From contig CAADRB010000054.1 in NCBI GenBank assembly GCA_900708905.1, positions 380,070 through 444,069 of the forward strand: DNA of 64,000 bases. The letters are read 5' to 3'. Positions within the stretch are counted from its first letter, which is position 1, and the number at the start of each line of letters is the position of its first letter. The translations under genes and the position numbers were made by a program. Shown in pieces: positions 47,801-59,599 of the stretch. The notes below the pieces were generated by a model, which made no database searches, was not told the DNA's origin, and saw only the letters and a program-made list of their open reading frames with translations. Source of the stretch: Hymenolepis diminuta (Eukaryota > Platyhelminthes > Cestoda > Cyclophyllidea > Hymenolepididae).

Positions 47801-50163
47801 TCTTTCAATTGATAGCAGAGGATGAGTCTAAAAATTGTCGGATGGGATGTGATCAGTGCAAGCTTAGATGGCTTGTACTTTCAACATTTAACATTCATTT
47901 AAGAATAATTGTTCTCATTTTTATCCATATGTATTTAATTAATTAATTGTAGAAGGCAGAGAAATCTAGGCAAAATGAGGAGGTATTTGCGATGTGGCTA
48001 GCAAAGAAACAGCAGCAAGCTTTAGAGGCAAAGAAGAAACGCCTAAAAGAGAAAGAAGAACAGCGAGAAACAGAGGAGAGCAAGAAACAGCTCAAAGCAG
48101 AAGCAGAGAAGGTGCGCTAAGAAGAAGAGATGGTCGTTAGTAATATGCTTAAGGCAACGGGCATCTCCATATTTATCACTATTTCTTACATATTTACAGG
48201 CTTTTGAAGCGTGGAAGAGTAAAAAGGAGAAACAAAGGGAACGGCGGCATTCCATTTCCTATGTGAATAGAGAGAAGGCAGCAGAAGAATTGAGAGCAAA
48301 ATTGGAGAAGTCAATAGCTGCGCATCATGCTTATGAGGCTTGGTAAGTAATGTATCTCTTAAAAAAGAACCAAAATCAGTTAATAGTAATAGTCACGTAA
48401 ATTTTGTATCCTTAAGAACGTTTAAAGGTAAAATATCCATTAGAAAAATCATTCATTAATTTGAAGCACTGGTTACTTTACTGAAATAGTTATTAGTTAA
48501 TCATTCGATAAAAAAAATATACGATCGCCTATGTTATACCTTGTCAGATTGGATTGAATTGAAATCATAAAATCGTTTATTCCGAGTATCCGTACTCGTA
48601 CAGCATCACAGACCATTCCACCTCTCTATGGTTTGCTCTTCTCTGCTCAGAAAATTCTACTAGTAAACCTACTGCTTGCAACTATCTTCAATTTTTTCTT
48701 GTGTCCCAGTGAAGATTAATATCAGTTAGAATGTTTAGTCCGGAGATAAGATAGGGAACAAAATAGGTGATCCTGACGTGGTAATACTACTGCAGTTTAT
48801 CCATTAAGTGCTGAGTTTGAATCAAGTTCCCGTAAGAAAGAACCAATGGGCGGAGTGGCAGTGGCTGTAAAGCGGACATGGGTAGTACTGCATTGATCAG
48901 CGGCGAAGGTGTTTTATCATCTGGTGAAGGGTAGAATGAACGATTTAGCGAGAATTCGGTGGAAGTGGGTCACCATTTAGAGAATGGAGACGGAGATTAT
49001 CAGTGAAGAGGAGATTGGCCGTCAGCGATATCAACTTCAGATGATATTAATGAGCTTACCAATGTAGGGGAAGTTTTTTCCCGCCTCAGGGCTGCCAATT
49101 TAGCAGAGGTCATCAATAAGAAGGGGACAGCTAGGTGTTTTGCTCCCGACACCGCAGATATGTTACTAGCTATTCTCTTCTTATAGCTACCGGTCTTCAT
49201 TACAAAGCAGGATGAAAAAGAGAGATCGCTTTAATGGGTATAAATAGAAAGCATAGAGAAGTGAGAGAGGGAGAGCAGATGCAGTAAGTCGAATCATGGT
49301 GTTCGAGTGTGTTTATGCAGTTCAGTCTGGGAAGAGAGGTAAACACCTAGGAACGTCCAAGGTCCGATTAGGGATATAACAAGTCACAGTAGGTAAGACA
49401 AAAGTCCGAAGTCAAATTGAAATTTTTGGCTGGAGATCAAGACATATATGACAGCAGGTGTGTAAAAAGTTCAGTTAGGATTTCCGACAGACCCTCAAAA
49501 CAATCTCCTGATCTGGATAATGGTCGCTTTTTTCTCGTGTTTGTCTCACGCTCTGCGCTCATGTTAGACTGTGTTTCTGGGCTTCTGCAGTTGCTCGCTT
49601 AGTGGGTTATAAATACATAGCTTGAAGGCCTTTGAATTTGGGGAAGGAGTTTTAGTCTGAAGAGTTTATTCTTCATACTTACAATTCGACTTAAAATACG
49701 CAAGACAAGTCGAATTTTAAAATTATGTTTGGGTACTTGTATGGGTTAACCGTCAACTTTCTTAAGAATTGATTGAATATGGCTATTGATTTGATAAATT
49801 TAGATAGTATTACATTTTTCCTTGTGAAATGAAGGCAAAAGCAAGTAAATCAACGATTGCAGGAGATTAGAGAACGTGAATCGAAGAAGATCCGGGAAGA
49901 GGAAAACCGCAAATCAGAAATGGAAGCAATGCGCAAGGAGCTAGCAAGAACCTCGTACACCCAATGGGAACTACGTAAGGTATGCCAAAACTCTCATCCG
50001 GTGAATAGATATTTAATATTAAGTTAGTCAAGATTGTACCCCTCCCTTATTATTTCAGGCTTTTCGGAATCAGAGTACCAAAAATGCCTCCTCAAATCAA
50101 CCACTTGTTGCTAAGCCACCGTGGAGACCTACTTCTGCACGAATGAATTTGCCCCGGCCCTAA
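44872..50163 (+). CDS. Coiled-coil protein, CCDC34-like
   Basis: Ten exons: 44872-45025, 45064-45157, 45263-45361, 45403-45494, 45568-45613, 46515-46881, 47953-48111, 48200-48342, 49835-49979, 50059-50163. They total 1,404 nt, 467 aa, with all phases closing. A TGA lies directly before the ATG. Residues 1 to about 220 are Ser/Asn-rich and low in order. From about 255 onward the protein is a charged Lys/Glu/Gln/Arg coiled coil with repeated Trp units (FQTWCERRGKQYL, FAMWLAKKQQQAL, FEAWKSKKEKQRER, YEAWQKQ, YTQWELRK). It ends in KPPWRPTSAR. Spaced Trp within a basic coiled coil is the pattern of the CCDC34 (DUF4207) family, linked to sperm flagella and cilia. The family call rests on this pattern; another ciliary coiled-coil protein is possible. 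Five of its introns are shorter than 110 nt. Confidence 0.7.
46882..47952 (+). other. Intron of the CCDC34-like gene
   Basis: About 1.1 kb, AT-rich. A 98-codon ORF inside it (47650-47946) is low-complexity and hydrophobic, ends just before the acceptor, and is not considered coding. Confidence 0.5.
48780..49620 (-). repeat. GC-richer insert, probably mobile-element derived
   Basis: Within the intron 48343-49834. Composition shifts clearly from its AT-rich surroundings. The minus-strand stretch around 49340-49240, with CATCTGCTCTCCCTCTCTC and TATTTATACCC, resembles the CT-rich block of the LTR/TRIM-like repeats at 16.6 and 41.8 kb. No ORF with family similarity was found, and element ends could not be fixed. 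Confidence 0.3.
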
Positions 50164-52122
50164 GTATTTTTGCACTCAGCTTTTACTGAAGCATTTCTAC
50201 GATTACTTTTAAACTACAAATGACTCCTACTTTTATATGTAAGGTTACTTGATACCAATATATGTTTACGATACCTCTATCAAAGTGAAGATATCAGAAT
50301 GCTGTGGTCTGAAAACTTACGCCTTTCTGTAAGAGTGAAATAACAGAATTGAGTAAAATCTGCGCTGATAGATCGAATGATTATGTAACCACACAAATTA
50401 CACGTTAAAGAATTTTCTAGAACATGCTATGGGTGGTCGGTGAGCAGTTAACGGAACGGGAATCAATACCCGCCCAAGAATACACCAAAATGATCTCCTG
50501 TTCAAAGCAAAAGTATACGCCTACCTTATCGGATCATAAATGAACAGCACCGGTACAATATAGATATGATTTAAACCTTTCTTGGGCTGGCCTAATCCAC
50601 CTTATTTATGAAAATCTATTTGTAGAGCATTTATAACAGTAAAAAATAGTCATTCCAATTACTAAAGTGATAAGAATGCTCATGCGCTGGGAAAACCTTG
50701 AATGGGATCAATCATTTTCGCGACTATTCATATACACAAGTTGTTAAATTCCTTCCACAGGGAAAAAAACAACCAAGTTTGGGAATATTGATACTCAACT
50801 GCCTAAAAAATATACAAGCACAATCACGCACATGGAAAATGAAAATAAACAGCTTCAAGACCAAGAAAATGCTATTATTTTTTCTCCATAAAAAAAATTA
50901 GTTAGTTTTACCGCCCGCATCTCTTTAATTCTCTTCAAACAAAACAAAGTCGAAACCTACTATTCTCGAGACAATAACAACACATTTGAAGTTCTTCGGT
51001 CAGATAACGACATCCGTTAGTCTAATAGGAAAAGGATAATATAGTGATAATCCAACTGGTTCAGAATTGCCATCAGAATACGGTTAATTGCTTATTCAAC
51101 TCTAAGCCTACTTCATCGCACCCTAAATATACCGCATGGTTATTTCGCTATCTACACATGCGTACAGGCAGAATCTGAATGGCGGATTTACCTAAACATT
51201 GCTTCCAGAAGACAAAGCAGATTGACGTGTCATTCACCATGTTTATGTCGATCTCTCGAACTCATAAGACATCTATATTGTTTTGCATTTAGGACCCAAA
51301 ATAGGTCTTAGAAACTCCCCATTGGATATATTAGTTGTCTGTTAAAGCTATTTGAAACAGAGCTCGTAAAACAATTGAATCCATCTTGAATGGACGTATT
51401 CAGACACTTCTCAGTCTTTTGACTTTGGGATACAATGATGCTAGCAATATATCGGCATGGGATGGTTAGATGTGTAAACCATTCCAGGTTTAACGGTTAG
51501 TAGCTTAATACTGGAGGCATCCGAAAAGCTGTAGAAAGCTCTAACTTTGCACACCGGCAAGATCTACCTATAGGTAAGTATTAACTACTACGAGAAGTCT
51601 TATTTCATAATTACAAAATAATCTAATGGGAATGGTTACATGGATTTCCCTGTTTGAATTTGAATCATACTTCACAACTACTCAAATGATTTATAAAAAA
51701 TGAATGAGGCTTTTGAATCCTCGTGCTCAGCTTTCTGAGAAGCTCTTTAAAAACCTGGAAACCAAATCACTACAATTGTTCTTTGAGGTAATGGAAATAA
51801 GCTACTTCACTTTCAACTAGATTATTCCATAAATAAATAGAACAGCTTGGATACTAAGGGATTGTGCTTATCTCCTGAAGATCACTTATCCTCATCAACA
51901 ACGTCATCATAAATACAAGTCCCTTAACAAATACTCTTCAAACAAAGAGGAAGCCGCGATTAACCTCTGGACCATAAACGAATTCTTCCTTCAGGTAACT
52001 TATCGATATTATCAAACCATTAAACGAGGCAAACTTCATGATCAGATATTATCATCAAACTATACAGTTCTACCAAGGCCTCAATAAACAGACATTGTGG
52101 AAAGAAGAGGAGTGGTCCATTT
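50164..52122. other. Spacer between convergent genes
   Basis: Roughly 2 kb between the stop codons of the CCDC34-like gene (+) and the FAM136A gene (-). AT-rich; no coding or repeat signal recognised. Confidence 0.5.
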
Positions 52123-53798
52123 CTATAAGGAAGGCTGTTCAGCAGAGATTTTCTTCAATGACGCGGAGACAGCACGGATTGAAGCGGGAATGGCTGTAGA
52201 AATTTGCTCTTCGATACACTTGTTCACACAAACCAGAGTGTCTTTCTGCACAACCATTCGCTGTGCCTCACTTAAATCCTCTTCGACCCCCTTGAACTTA
52301 TCATAAGCTTGGTGAGAGCACTGACGAACACATGACTGGAAGCGATTCTAAAAGATATGTAAGAGAGAATTAAGTTTCAGACGTGATAAAACAGTTTGGA
52401 TGTGCGTCAACGCCGATCTGGTTTAGCCATCACTCGAAATAGATGACCACAAAATCATTTTCCTTAGCTCTCCAAAGAATAAATGAATCCAGCCGATAAT
52501 ACTGTAAAACTGAATATCTTGGAGACCAAAAGGCAACTTATGAAACTCGAGCTAGTTTTAAGATGGGAAATATTATCGATTAAGGCTCGAACACAAAACA
52601 TTAGAAACACTGAATCGATACTTCTGTAGAGTTCACCTACATTCATCTATCGTAAGACGGATAATAGTAGATTAAAGGCTTTTCAGAATACCGATAGGCG
52701 AATGATGTTTGACTTACACAAAATTGAAGTGTCCGTAGGAAACTTTGAGGCACAACAAAAACTAATAATAAATCTATAGGCAGGTTTTCGCAGGGAAAAT
52801 GAAATACTGAATACAATGTTAGTGAAATTCCATCAACAAAACTGTATATCTCTCACTTTATATATACAGAACGTTAGGCGGATGCTAAATAGGTGTTCGA
52901 CGAGAAAGAAGACGAAGTTGGATAATGAATCCTTCAAAGAATTCGAATCATGGGAATTATCGAACATGAACTACAACTGAAAGGTGTGCATAAAAGAGAA
53001 TTTTTAAAATGTTAATCCTGAGAACGGTTTGTTTTAGCGCAGGCAGCTTAATAGTATGTGAATCTTATGCAACGAATGGATAAATTCTAGCAGTATAGGA
53101 AAATAGGATCACATAAATATCCTGCAACGAGGGAAACATGCGCCCAACTGATTGAAAATGATATTCAGACATTCCTTAATTACACCATCTCACAGACAAC
53201 CGAATGATCGTAACTAACTTGTTTCAACTGATACGAGCATACCAATGGGAACATAAAATTTACTTATTGATAAACTGGTGGTGGCTGATAAAAGAGAAGG
53301 AATACAACAGCACGAGTTGAATTTAGATCGAAATCATTGACGAGTTAATCGCCTTACTGACACAGCAGTTCTCATTACAAACTCTGATGGATGGAATTAG
53401 GAAAAAAGTTTAATCAAACCAATATAAATATGCTGAGCTCCTCAAGACACAAAACCATAAACGAAAATAAACACACCTGGAGTGTAGAAAGTTCACCTTG
53501 AACTAATTCTTGAGCTGATGAAACAGGTTTTTCGCAGAGTTCGATACAGGACTGAACTTGCTCGGTGGAGTACTCCTTGTTATCGCAGCACTTTTTGCCA
53601 CATCCAAAATAAATGGACTAGTGTATGGAATAAAAATCATTATACTATATTACCTGCATTTTTCGAAGAAATTTGCTATCCCACTCCTTGATCGCGCCAT
53701 TTATAGCATCAGAGTACTTATTTTGAAGCTTCTTTGCCTCGTTTTCAAGCTAAAGAAAAAATATGACGTAAGATAAATCTTACTGCTACCGGATCCAT
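52123..53798 (-). CDS. FAM136A: FAM136A-type mitochondrial CX3C protein
   Basis: Small helical protein of a conserved eukaryotic family found in mitochondria, probably the intermembrane space. Exons, high to low: 53798-53784, 53749-53654, 53617-53477, 52347-52123. They total 477 nt, 158 aa (human 138). The first exon encodes only MDPVA and is joined through a GTAAGA donor in phase 0. It is the least certain part. Four CX3C pairs are visible at C43/C47, C61/C65, C90/C94 and C124/C128: FGCGKKCCD, QSCIELC, SCVRQC and LVCVNKCIEEQ. Their spacing and the intervening segments (STEQVQSCIELCEKPVSSAQ) follow the human protein. Such cysteine pairs usually form disulfide-bonded hairpins imported by the MIA40 route; that is family-type inference. 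Confidence 0.88.
52348..53476 (-). other. FAM136A intron, no further feature
   Basis: Intron of 1.1 kb, donor GTGTGT and acceptor CTTTTAG. Nothing recognised inside. Confidence 0.5.
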
Positions 53799-56110
53799 GA
53801 GTACGTTGTAACGATAAGCCCAATGGGTGAAATATCTATAACAAAATGAACGCCAAAAGAGAAATTTAGCAGGCAGCATAATGTTAGGAAAAATAACAAG
53901 CTGTTAAAAAGGGTAAGAATAAGTTTTCATTATACATAATACCTCCTAAGGTATAGAATGATATGCAGTAAACATCATTAAAATTAAAACCGCGGAAATT
54001 TAAGAATACTTTTAATATAGCCAAATCGTGGAGCATTAAAAATCTTTTTAAAATAAACGAGATTATAAATCCCAATTACGGCCAAAACCCACGAGCCAAA
54101 ACAGCAAGAAATTTCGAATTCTCCACTGAAGCAATGGTGTAACCAAACCCTACAATTCTTTTGACACAAATTTAAAAACAGTAACGAAATACTGGTTAAA
54201 TGAAATAAATTTTATTCAAATAATTCAATTTATTTAACGGAAAATGACATCCAACATGGATTTGGTTAATTGGATAAATGATAATAAACTGGCATAAAGC
54301 TGCGTTTTAACTATTTTCTTGTCAGTAATACTTGCAACGAAACTTGTTTATTTAGACCATCTTCCTGACACAATCCATAAATAATAGAAGCTCTTAATAA
54401 ATATGTGCTTAAATCTTATATGAATTTGTACAGTTTAAACACAACGATTTGAACTGTCAAACCCGCATTTGAATTATCCCAAATGATGCATGTAATCCAT
54501 TTTTTACTTACAGTATTCGCGGAGTATACGCAATAATTAGATTTTAAAAATGGTCAGGCCGTTTGAAAAATTATATTGAAAAATCAACGGAATTTTATTG
54601 ACTAAAACTATGCCCATCATGTCGCAAATTAAAATAAGGCCCATCGATTTTGCGAAAACAAATACCGTCAAAACAATCACCAGATAAATGAAGGTTCAGG
54701 TGATCTAGAATCGGAGTTCAAAATGATAAGCATAAGTTCACTGACCTAAACCATATTTCAACATTTTTTGCAAACAGGCTCACAAAAAGAGTATGAGAGA
54801 AGACATAGCTCAAACAGTGACTTTTCATTAGCAGAATAAGTTTACCTATATAGGTTACATATGTGATAAATTATTGGCTACTTGGATAACAAATAATTGG
54901 AGCGACGATTTCTCCATAGGTGATCTTACACATCCGGGCGTGAGCGTGGGAATCCAATAATCGACAATCCAGTGCATGAGAGAGATAGGGCTTGTGAATT
55001 TCTCTCGAGCGCAGCGAACTATCCGATTACGTTTCCTGAAATGCGTGATAGCGATTAACTAATTATGATATTGTATTAAAATCGATTCATATAACTTATC
55101 ATATAAATAGTATTGTTATTATATACCCTTCTCTGTAGGATACCGTAACCGTAAGAAAAATATTATTTTCTTATATGTAACGAGTATATTTAGCCGATTT
55201 GAAGGTGCCAATCCACTTTCTCCCCAATGTATCAAATTTTTCCATGGTTCGACTCTCTGTATCTTTTCCAAAGTAATTATGATGAGGAAATTCAATAGAC
55301 TCAACTTCTTGTTTACAATGTACTTAAAAAAATAAGAAAATACAACCGGTTTTGATCTTTTCCTTATGCATCACTCACTGAGTTGTAAACGACTTCTAAG
55401 AAAATAAATCAGTCAGCTACTTTGTAATATTTGGGAGAAGAAAGTTCTAACTGAATTAGTTTTCTAAATCGTTTAGTGATAGTTTAATATTGATGCAATG
55501 ATAACGTAGCAAACTAGAAGCTTCAGCAGTAATTTGGCATGTCAGACAATCTAGAAAACTCAGTAATATAACATCTTAACATAGAGATCAATGACTAAAG
55601 TAAGAACACATGAACATTATGAAAAACTCGAAAGTGAATATCAATCGGAAAAGGCTTAAACAAATGGCCAAAATTACAAAATGTCATTCATTGGCGAGGA
55701 AATAGGAAGAAAATTGCTTTTCTATTTATAGAATAAATACTGGGAGCGGGAGAAAATAGTTATTTTTTCTCCTAGTAGATGTTTTGATACTTTTTACTTG
55801 TTGGGTTACAACAAGGCGCATCAACTGGTGAGATAATAGTATTAAAAGTCTCACTTATTTTGAATTCCATCAGAGGTTTATATTAATTAATTTAATGATG
55901 TTCTTCAACACTAAATTAATATTCTATTTGTAATAACTTTACATCGCTGACCTAAAACAACCATATTATTACATTACATTACACATTATTAATTCAAACA
56001 AATAGATCTTTGCTTAACCGTGAATAAAATATAGTTAAAATATATTATTTGTTTTAGAAAAAACCATTTTATCCATTATTTTAACAGGACTCGTATGATA
56101 TCCATGTTGA
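53799..56110. other. AT-rich spacer upstream of FAM136A
   Basis: No supported gene. A 61-codon minus ORF at 55119-55304 has no recognisable similarity. The FAM136A promoter should lie at its left end. Confidence 0.5.
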
Positions 56111-56338
56111 CTAAATTCTGGTTTCGGGTAATCCCAAAAAATGTAAGGATTGAATTGAATTTGATCCCAAAGTTATTAAATTCAGGTGCGCAATTTCGTA
56201 TGCCTTCTTGAAGGATGGGTTGGCAAGTTCCTCTATTCGGTTGCTGTTTATCAATTCTGACGAGTAGGAATCGGTCGAAAAGGTAAACAAACCAGTCTTG
56301 TTTTCAATCGAAGAAATCGATTTTAAGTTTGGATTCAC
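56111..56338 (-). other. Unassigned ORF, possible exon
   Basis: An open frame of 75 codons, AT-rich but with mixed amino-acid composition (SYSSELINSNRIEELANPSF), ending in a TAG. A possible acceptor TAATAAG precedes it. I do not recognise it and cannot link it in phase to neighbours. Confidence 0.2.
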
Positions 56339-57727
56339 TTATTAGAGTCAGAAGTGAGCGCGGATCACTCAACGTCACAAATGTTGAAACTGATGCTATG
56401 AGTCCTGTCTTACATGACAGGAAGTATTAACTTATCAGCAGCTATGACGGCTTGCTGACGACATAATGTCCCGATGTAAGGAGAAGCACGTCAAATCATT
56501 TTCCTGAAAACAGTGCCGTCAATAACAAATTTTAATGACGGCTTTCGGCAGATGCAGAGCACTTTAAAGTAGGCATTCTCTATACATTCACGCAGTCAGT
56601 CTTCTGAAATATCACCCCATCAATTTCAAATTAAATCGATTAAGCCACTTATTAGTGACCAACAATGCTTAGGAAATCCGGACATTCTAAATCAGAATAA
56701 AAAAAGAATAAGAATCATCAACAAATCATTCTGAAATATATTATCCCCAATTTGACATTATTTAAAGCGAGAGAAATCATAACCTGCCAAGTCATGAAGT
56801 CTTCGAAAAGCCTGTTATACCCACATCCTTCCAGTTACGACTTGATTGCATCATCTACGAGAATCAGTCTTCAGGTGTGAACCCTAAGAATAATTTCCAG
56901 AAAAATCATTACCAGTTTGTGAATATGTCGAACGTGAATATGAAGCTAGAGCGAATGTAGTAGGTTAGCAATAATACCAAAGCCACTAAATGAAATGGTA
57001 ACAGTTTATCTTTTCCTTCTACGTCAAATTCGTTTACTAGAGTTGAATGTAATCAAATCGAAGATAAAAGTTAGCATCAAAGAAAATAGAGCATAGTGAA
57101 ATTCAACAATCCGAAGTAGGAATTTAAAGATATTAAGCAAATCAAACGCATCACCATACAATGATGCATGTATAGCATGATTATAAAGTTTTGGAATAGA
57201 CACTTTCTCCAACTATTGCCATCTACAAGCCAATCCCAGCTGAGAAGCGGGAAAACACAAGTTCTCGATGTAGTGAGAGCTTTTCGCAAATCAATTTGAA
57301 CTAATATAACCTGATTTGTAATAGTGCATGTGAATAATTTAAGAGATAAGCATTACTTTCCAATAATAATGGGAAGAAAATATATAATAAATTATTGATT
57401 TCATCAAGGGAAGCTATTTAATAATTAATAATAGTTATATTTTCACCTTGATACCAAGAGATTTAAATTCATTCAGAAGTTCATGGAATATCTCCATTCT
57501 TCCATCTATTAATCAAATGAATTAATGTTAGCTATAATGTTTAACAGAGGGAAAGAGAAATATCCTGAATTTCTGCATGGAGCTTTTCTTTTCCTTTCTC
57601 AGGAACCAAAGACGGATTTCAAATGCATTTTACTCTTCGGAAATGTGGGAAAAATGCAGTTTGTGAAACTTAAGCCGAGTTAGCAGCCTGATGAGTCCTA
57701 TAACCTTCTGCCACCTGAGCAAAACTT

Positions 57728-57928
57728 TCATTTATGAAGTACCAATAACGAAATAATGTTTGCGACACTAAAATTGGAAGTAAGCTGAAAAATACTTGAC
57801 ACATGAAAATGAATTCGAACACGTGTAAATTCTCCTATGCCATCATTTTGTAAGCGGACTAACGTGCTGTTACTGAGGGAATATGAACTTGAATGCAAAA
57901 TATTCATCATCGACTTTCTTTGTTCCAT
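57728..57928 (-). other. Unassigned ORF, possible exon
   Basis: An open frame of 66 codons beginning at an ATG directly behind a splice-like TTCTATCGCAG. The peptide contains GIGEFTRVRIHFHV followed by a hydrophobic tail. No family recognised; it might be one exon of a minus-strand gene also touching 56111-56338 and 58233-58580. Confidence 0.2.
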
Positions 57929-58232
57929 ACTGCGATAGAAATCCTTGGAAGTTGTGAATAAGAATCAGATAAGAAAATACATCTCAAACTGGACTGTCAT
58001 AAATTATCCAAAATTGATCAATCTGCAACACCGTATCACATTCCGATTTTCGGAATATTTCATAACTTCTTCTTCATTTGCATATATGAAGTAGAAGAAA
58101 GTGCTGAAATGAAATAGCACATATGGAATATGGGCGGGTTGGATATAAACTAGAAAAATGAGCCTGGGGAAAATTGCTACTTCACCTAGAGAAATCCCTT
58201 CAATCTAGGAGTAGGAGCTCAAATTTAGCCTT

Positions 58233-58531
58233 TTAATTACTAAAATTTTGCCACTTCGCTGACAATTGCCAAAACCTATTTTTAACTCTTATCAAACTCA
58301 TAATCTCTGCAACTTTTATTGCCAACCATATAAAGTTAGCTAAAGAGGCAAATGCTGGTAGATCAAAGAGCATAAGTGTTATAAAATAAGCAAGATTAAA
58401 GGCAATCTCTTTTGATATCTTTATGAGACCGTTCGAATTCTGTCGATAATAAGTAAAATTTTGAATAAATTTAAAGTTGGGATCATAATATCTTGCCGAA
58501 GAATCGATAAAATACTTTAATATTATGTATA

Positions 58532-58571
<40 letters not shown>

Positions 58572-58580
58572 TGTATACAT
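58233..58580 (-). other. Unassigned ORF with a hydrophobic stretch
   Basis: An open frame of 115 codons whose first part is the (AT)n microsatellite translated as Tyr/Ile repeats. The last 90 codons contain a possible membrane helix (LAYFITLMLFDLPAFASLA). No start methionine outside the microsatellite and no recognised family. Low support. Confidence 0.2.
58535..58565. repeat. (AT)n microsatellite
   Basis: About 15 uninterrupted AT dinucleotides, flanked by imperfect TATG/CATA units. Confidence 0.9.
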
Positions 58581-59263
58581 TGAAAATGGCAGTAAACTAG
58601 TTTGAAATTTACTAGTTTGAAAATGTAATTATAAAGATGAATGTTTTTTTCAAATGAAGATAATTTATAAAGTAATTAAAATACCTTTGGCCTTCATTAG
58701 TTGTTTATAGTAAAAAAAATTGTTTTTGCCCGTTACAACAGTGTGATTTTAATAAAATTCCCTTTTCTTTGTAATAGACGGAGAAAATAAATCAATGTTA
58801 CTTACCCCGAGCTCTCCAAATATGTCTATAAAGTATGCTAATTACAATGTAAATACTCACTTAATGACAGTGTCTGGTTTTTTGATTAAATTTTATTTTT
58901 AGTCATAAACTAGTTCGAGCGTCGTTTAATTACCTAGTCTCCCGGAAAAGAAAGAAAGTACGTTAGGTCCTGGACATTTACAAGAAGCTCAAATAAAATT
59001 TATTTTTAATAAGGTGGAAATGATTGGCTATTATTAAGATGCCTGAGTTTATGTTTAGATATCTAGATGATAATCGGTCGATCGGCAAGATCTTGTCACC
59101 GTGATTACATCGGCATGTCTATAAAACTCAATACGGACTTTGTCCTTTTATTAACTCCTCAGTCGCAATGCGCTTACCCCTAAACGTCCAGTAGAATTCT
59201 CACGGTCTTTTAATTATTCCAATCAAGAAATATTCGACCAAACACTACATCGGCCAGACTTCT

Positions 59264-59599
59264 ATGTCCCGAATTTCACCACAACACATCTACCCGACTG
59301 TCTCCTCTTTAGTTCCTGCCGACCAGCTCTTAAGCTCAGTTACTAAAGCTGGTTCCTCTCTATTTACACCTCCTTCTACCAGCTTATTTCTATGGCGCCT
59401 CACCTGCCTTCTGCCTTTGTTGCTCTCTCTGTCTGTCCTGCATCTCATTAAAGTAACATACTTAATAAATCCTGTCTTCTTCTTACTGTCTATAGGTCTA
59501 TTTCTATTCGCAATAAGTGAGTTAGGATTCTTCAGGAATGTATCTGATAAAGAGCAACTGATTGTCAGATCGCTTACTGCCAAACTGATTACCTTTTAA
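59264..59599 (+). CDS. Hypothetical two-helix membrane protein
   Basis: A single-exon frame of 111 aa starting at an ATG and ending TTTTAA, with a codon composition richer in C than its surroundings. Residues 1-40 are Ser/Pro/Thr-rich. Two hydrophobic segments follow at about 42-64 (LWRLTCLLPLLLSLSVLHL) and 68-90 (INPVFFLLSIGLFLFAIS), then a short polar tail. An AATAAA lies at 59801. I do not recognise the family. The opposite strand is also open here (97 codons), so the ORF could be a compositional artefact. Confidence 0.35.
   Translation: MSRISPQHIYPTVSSLVPADQLLSSVTKAGSSLFTPPSTSLFLWRLTCLLPLLLSLSVLHLIKVTYLINPVFFLLSIGLFLFAISELGFFRNVSDKEQLIVRSLTAKLITF

Noticed and set aside
47650..47946. 98-codon plus-strand ORF
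   Set aside because: It is AT-rich intronic sequence of the CCDC34-like gene with no usable splice phase and no similarity.
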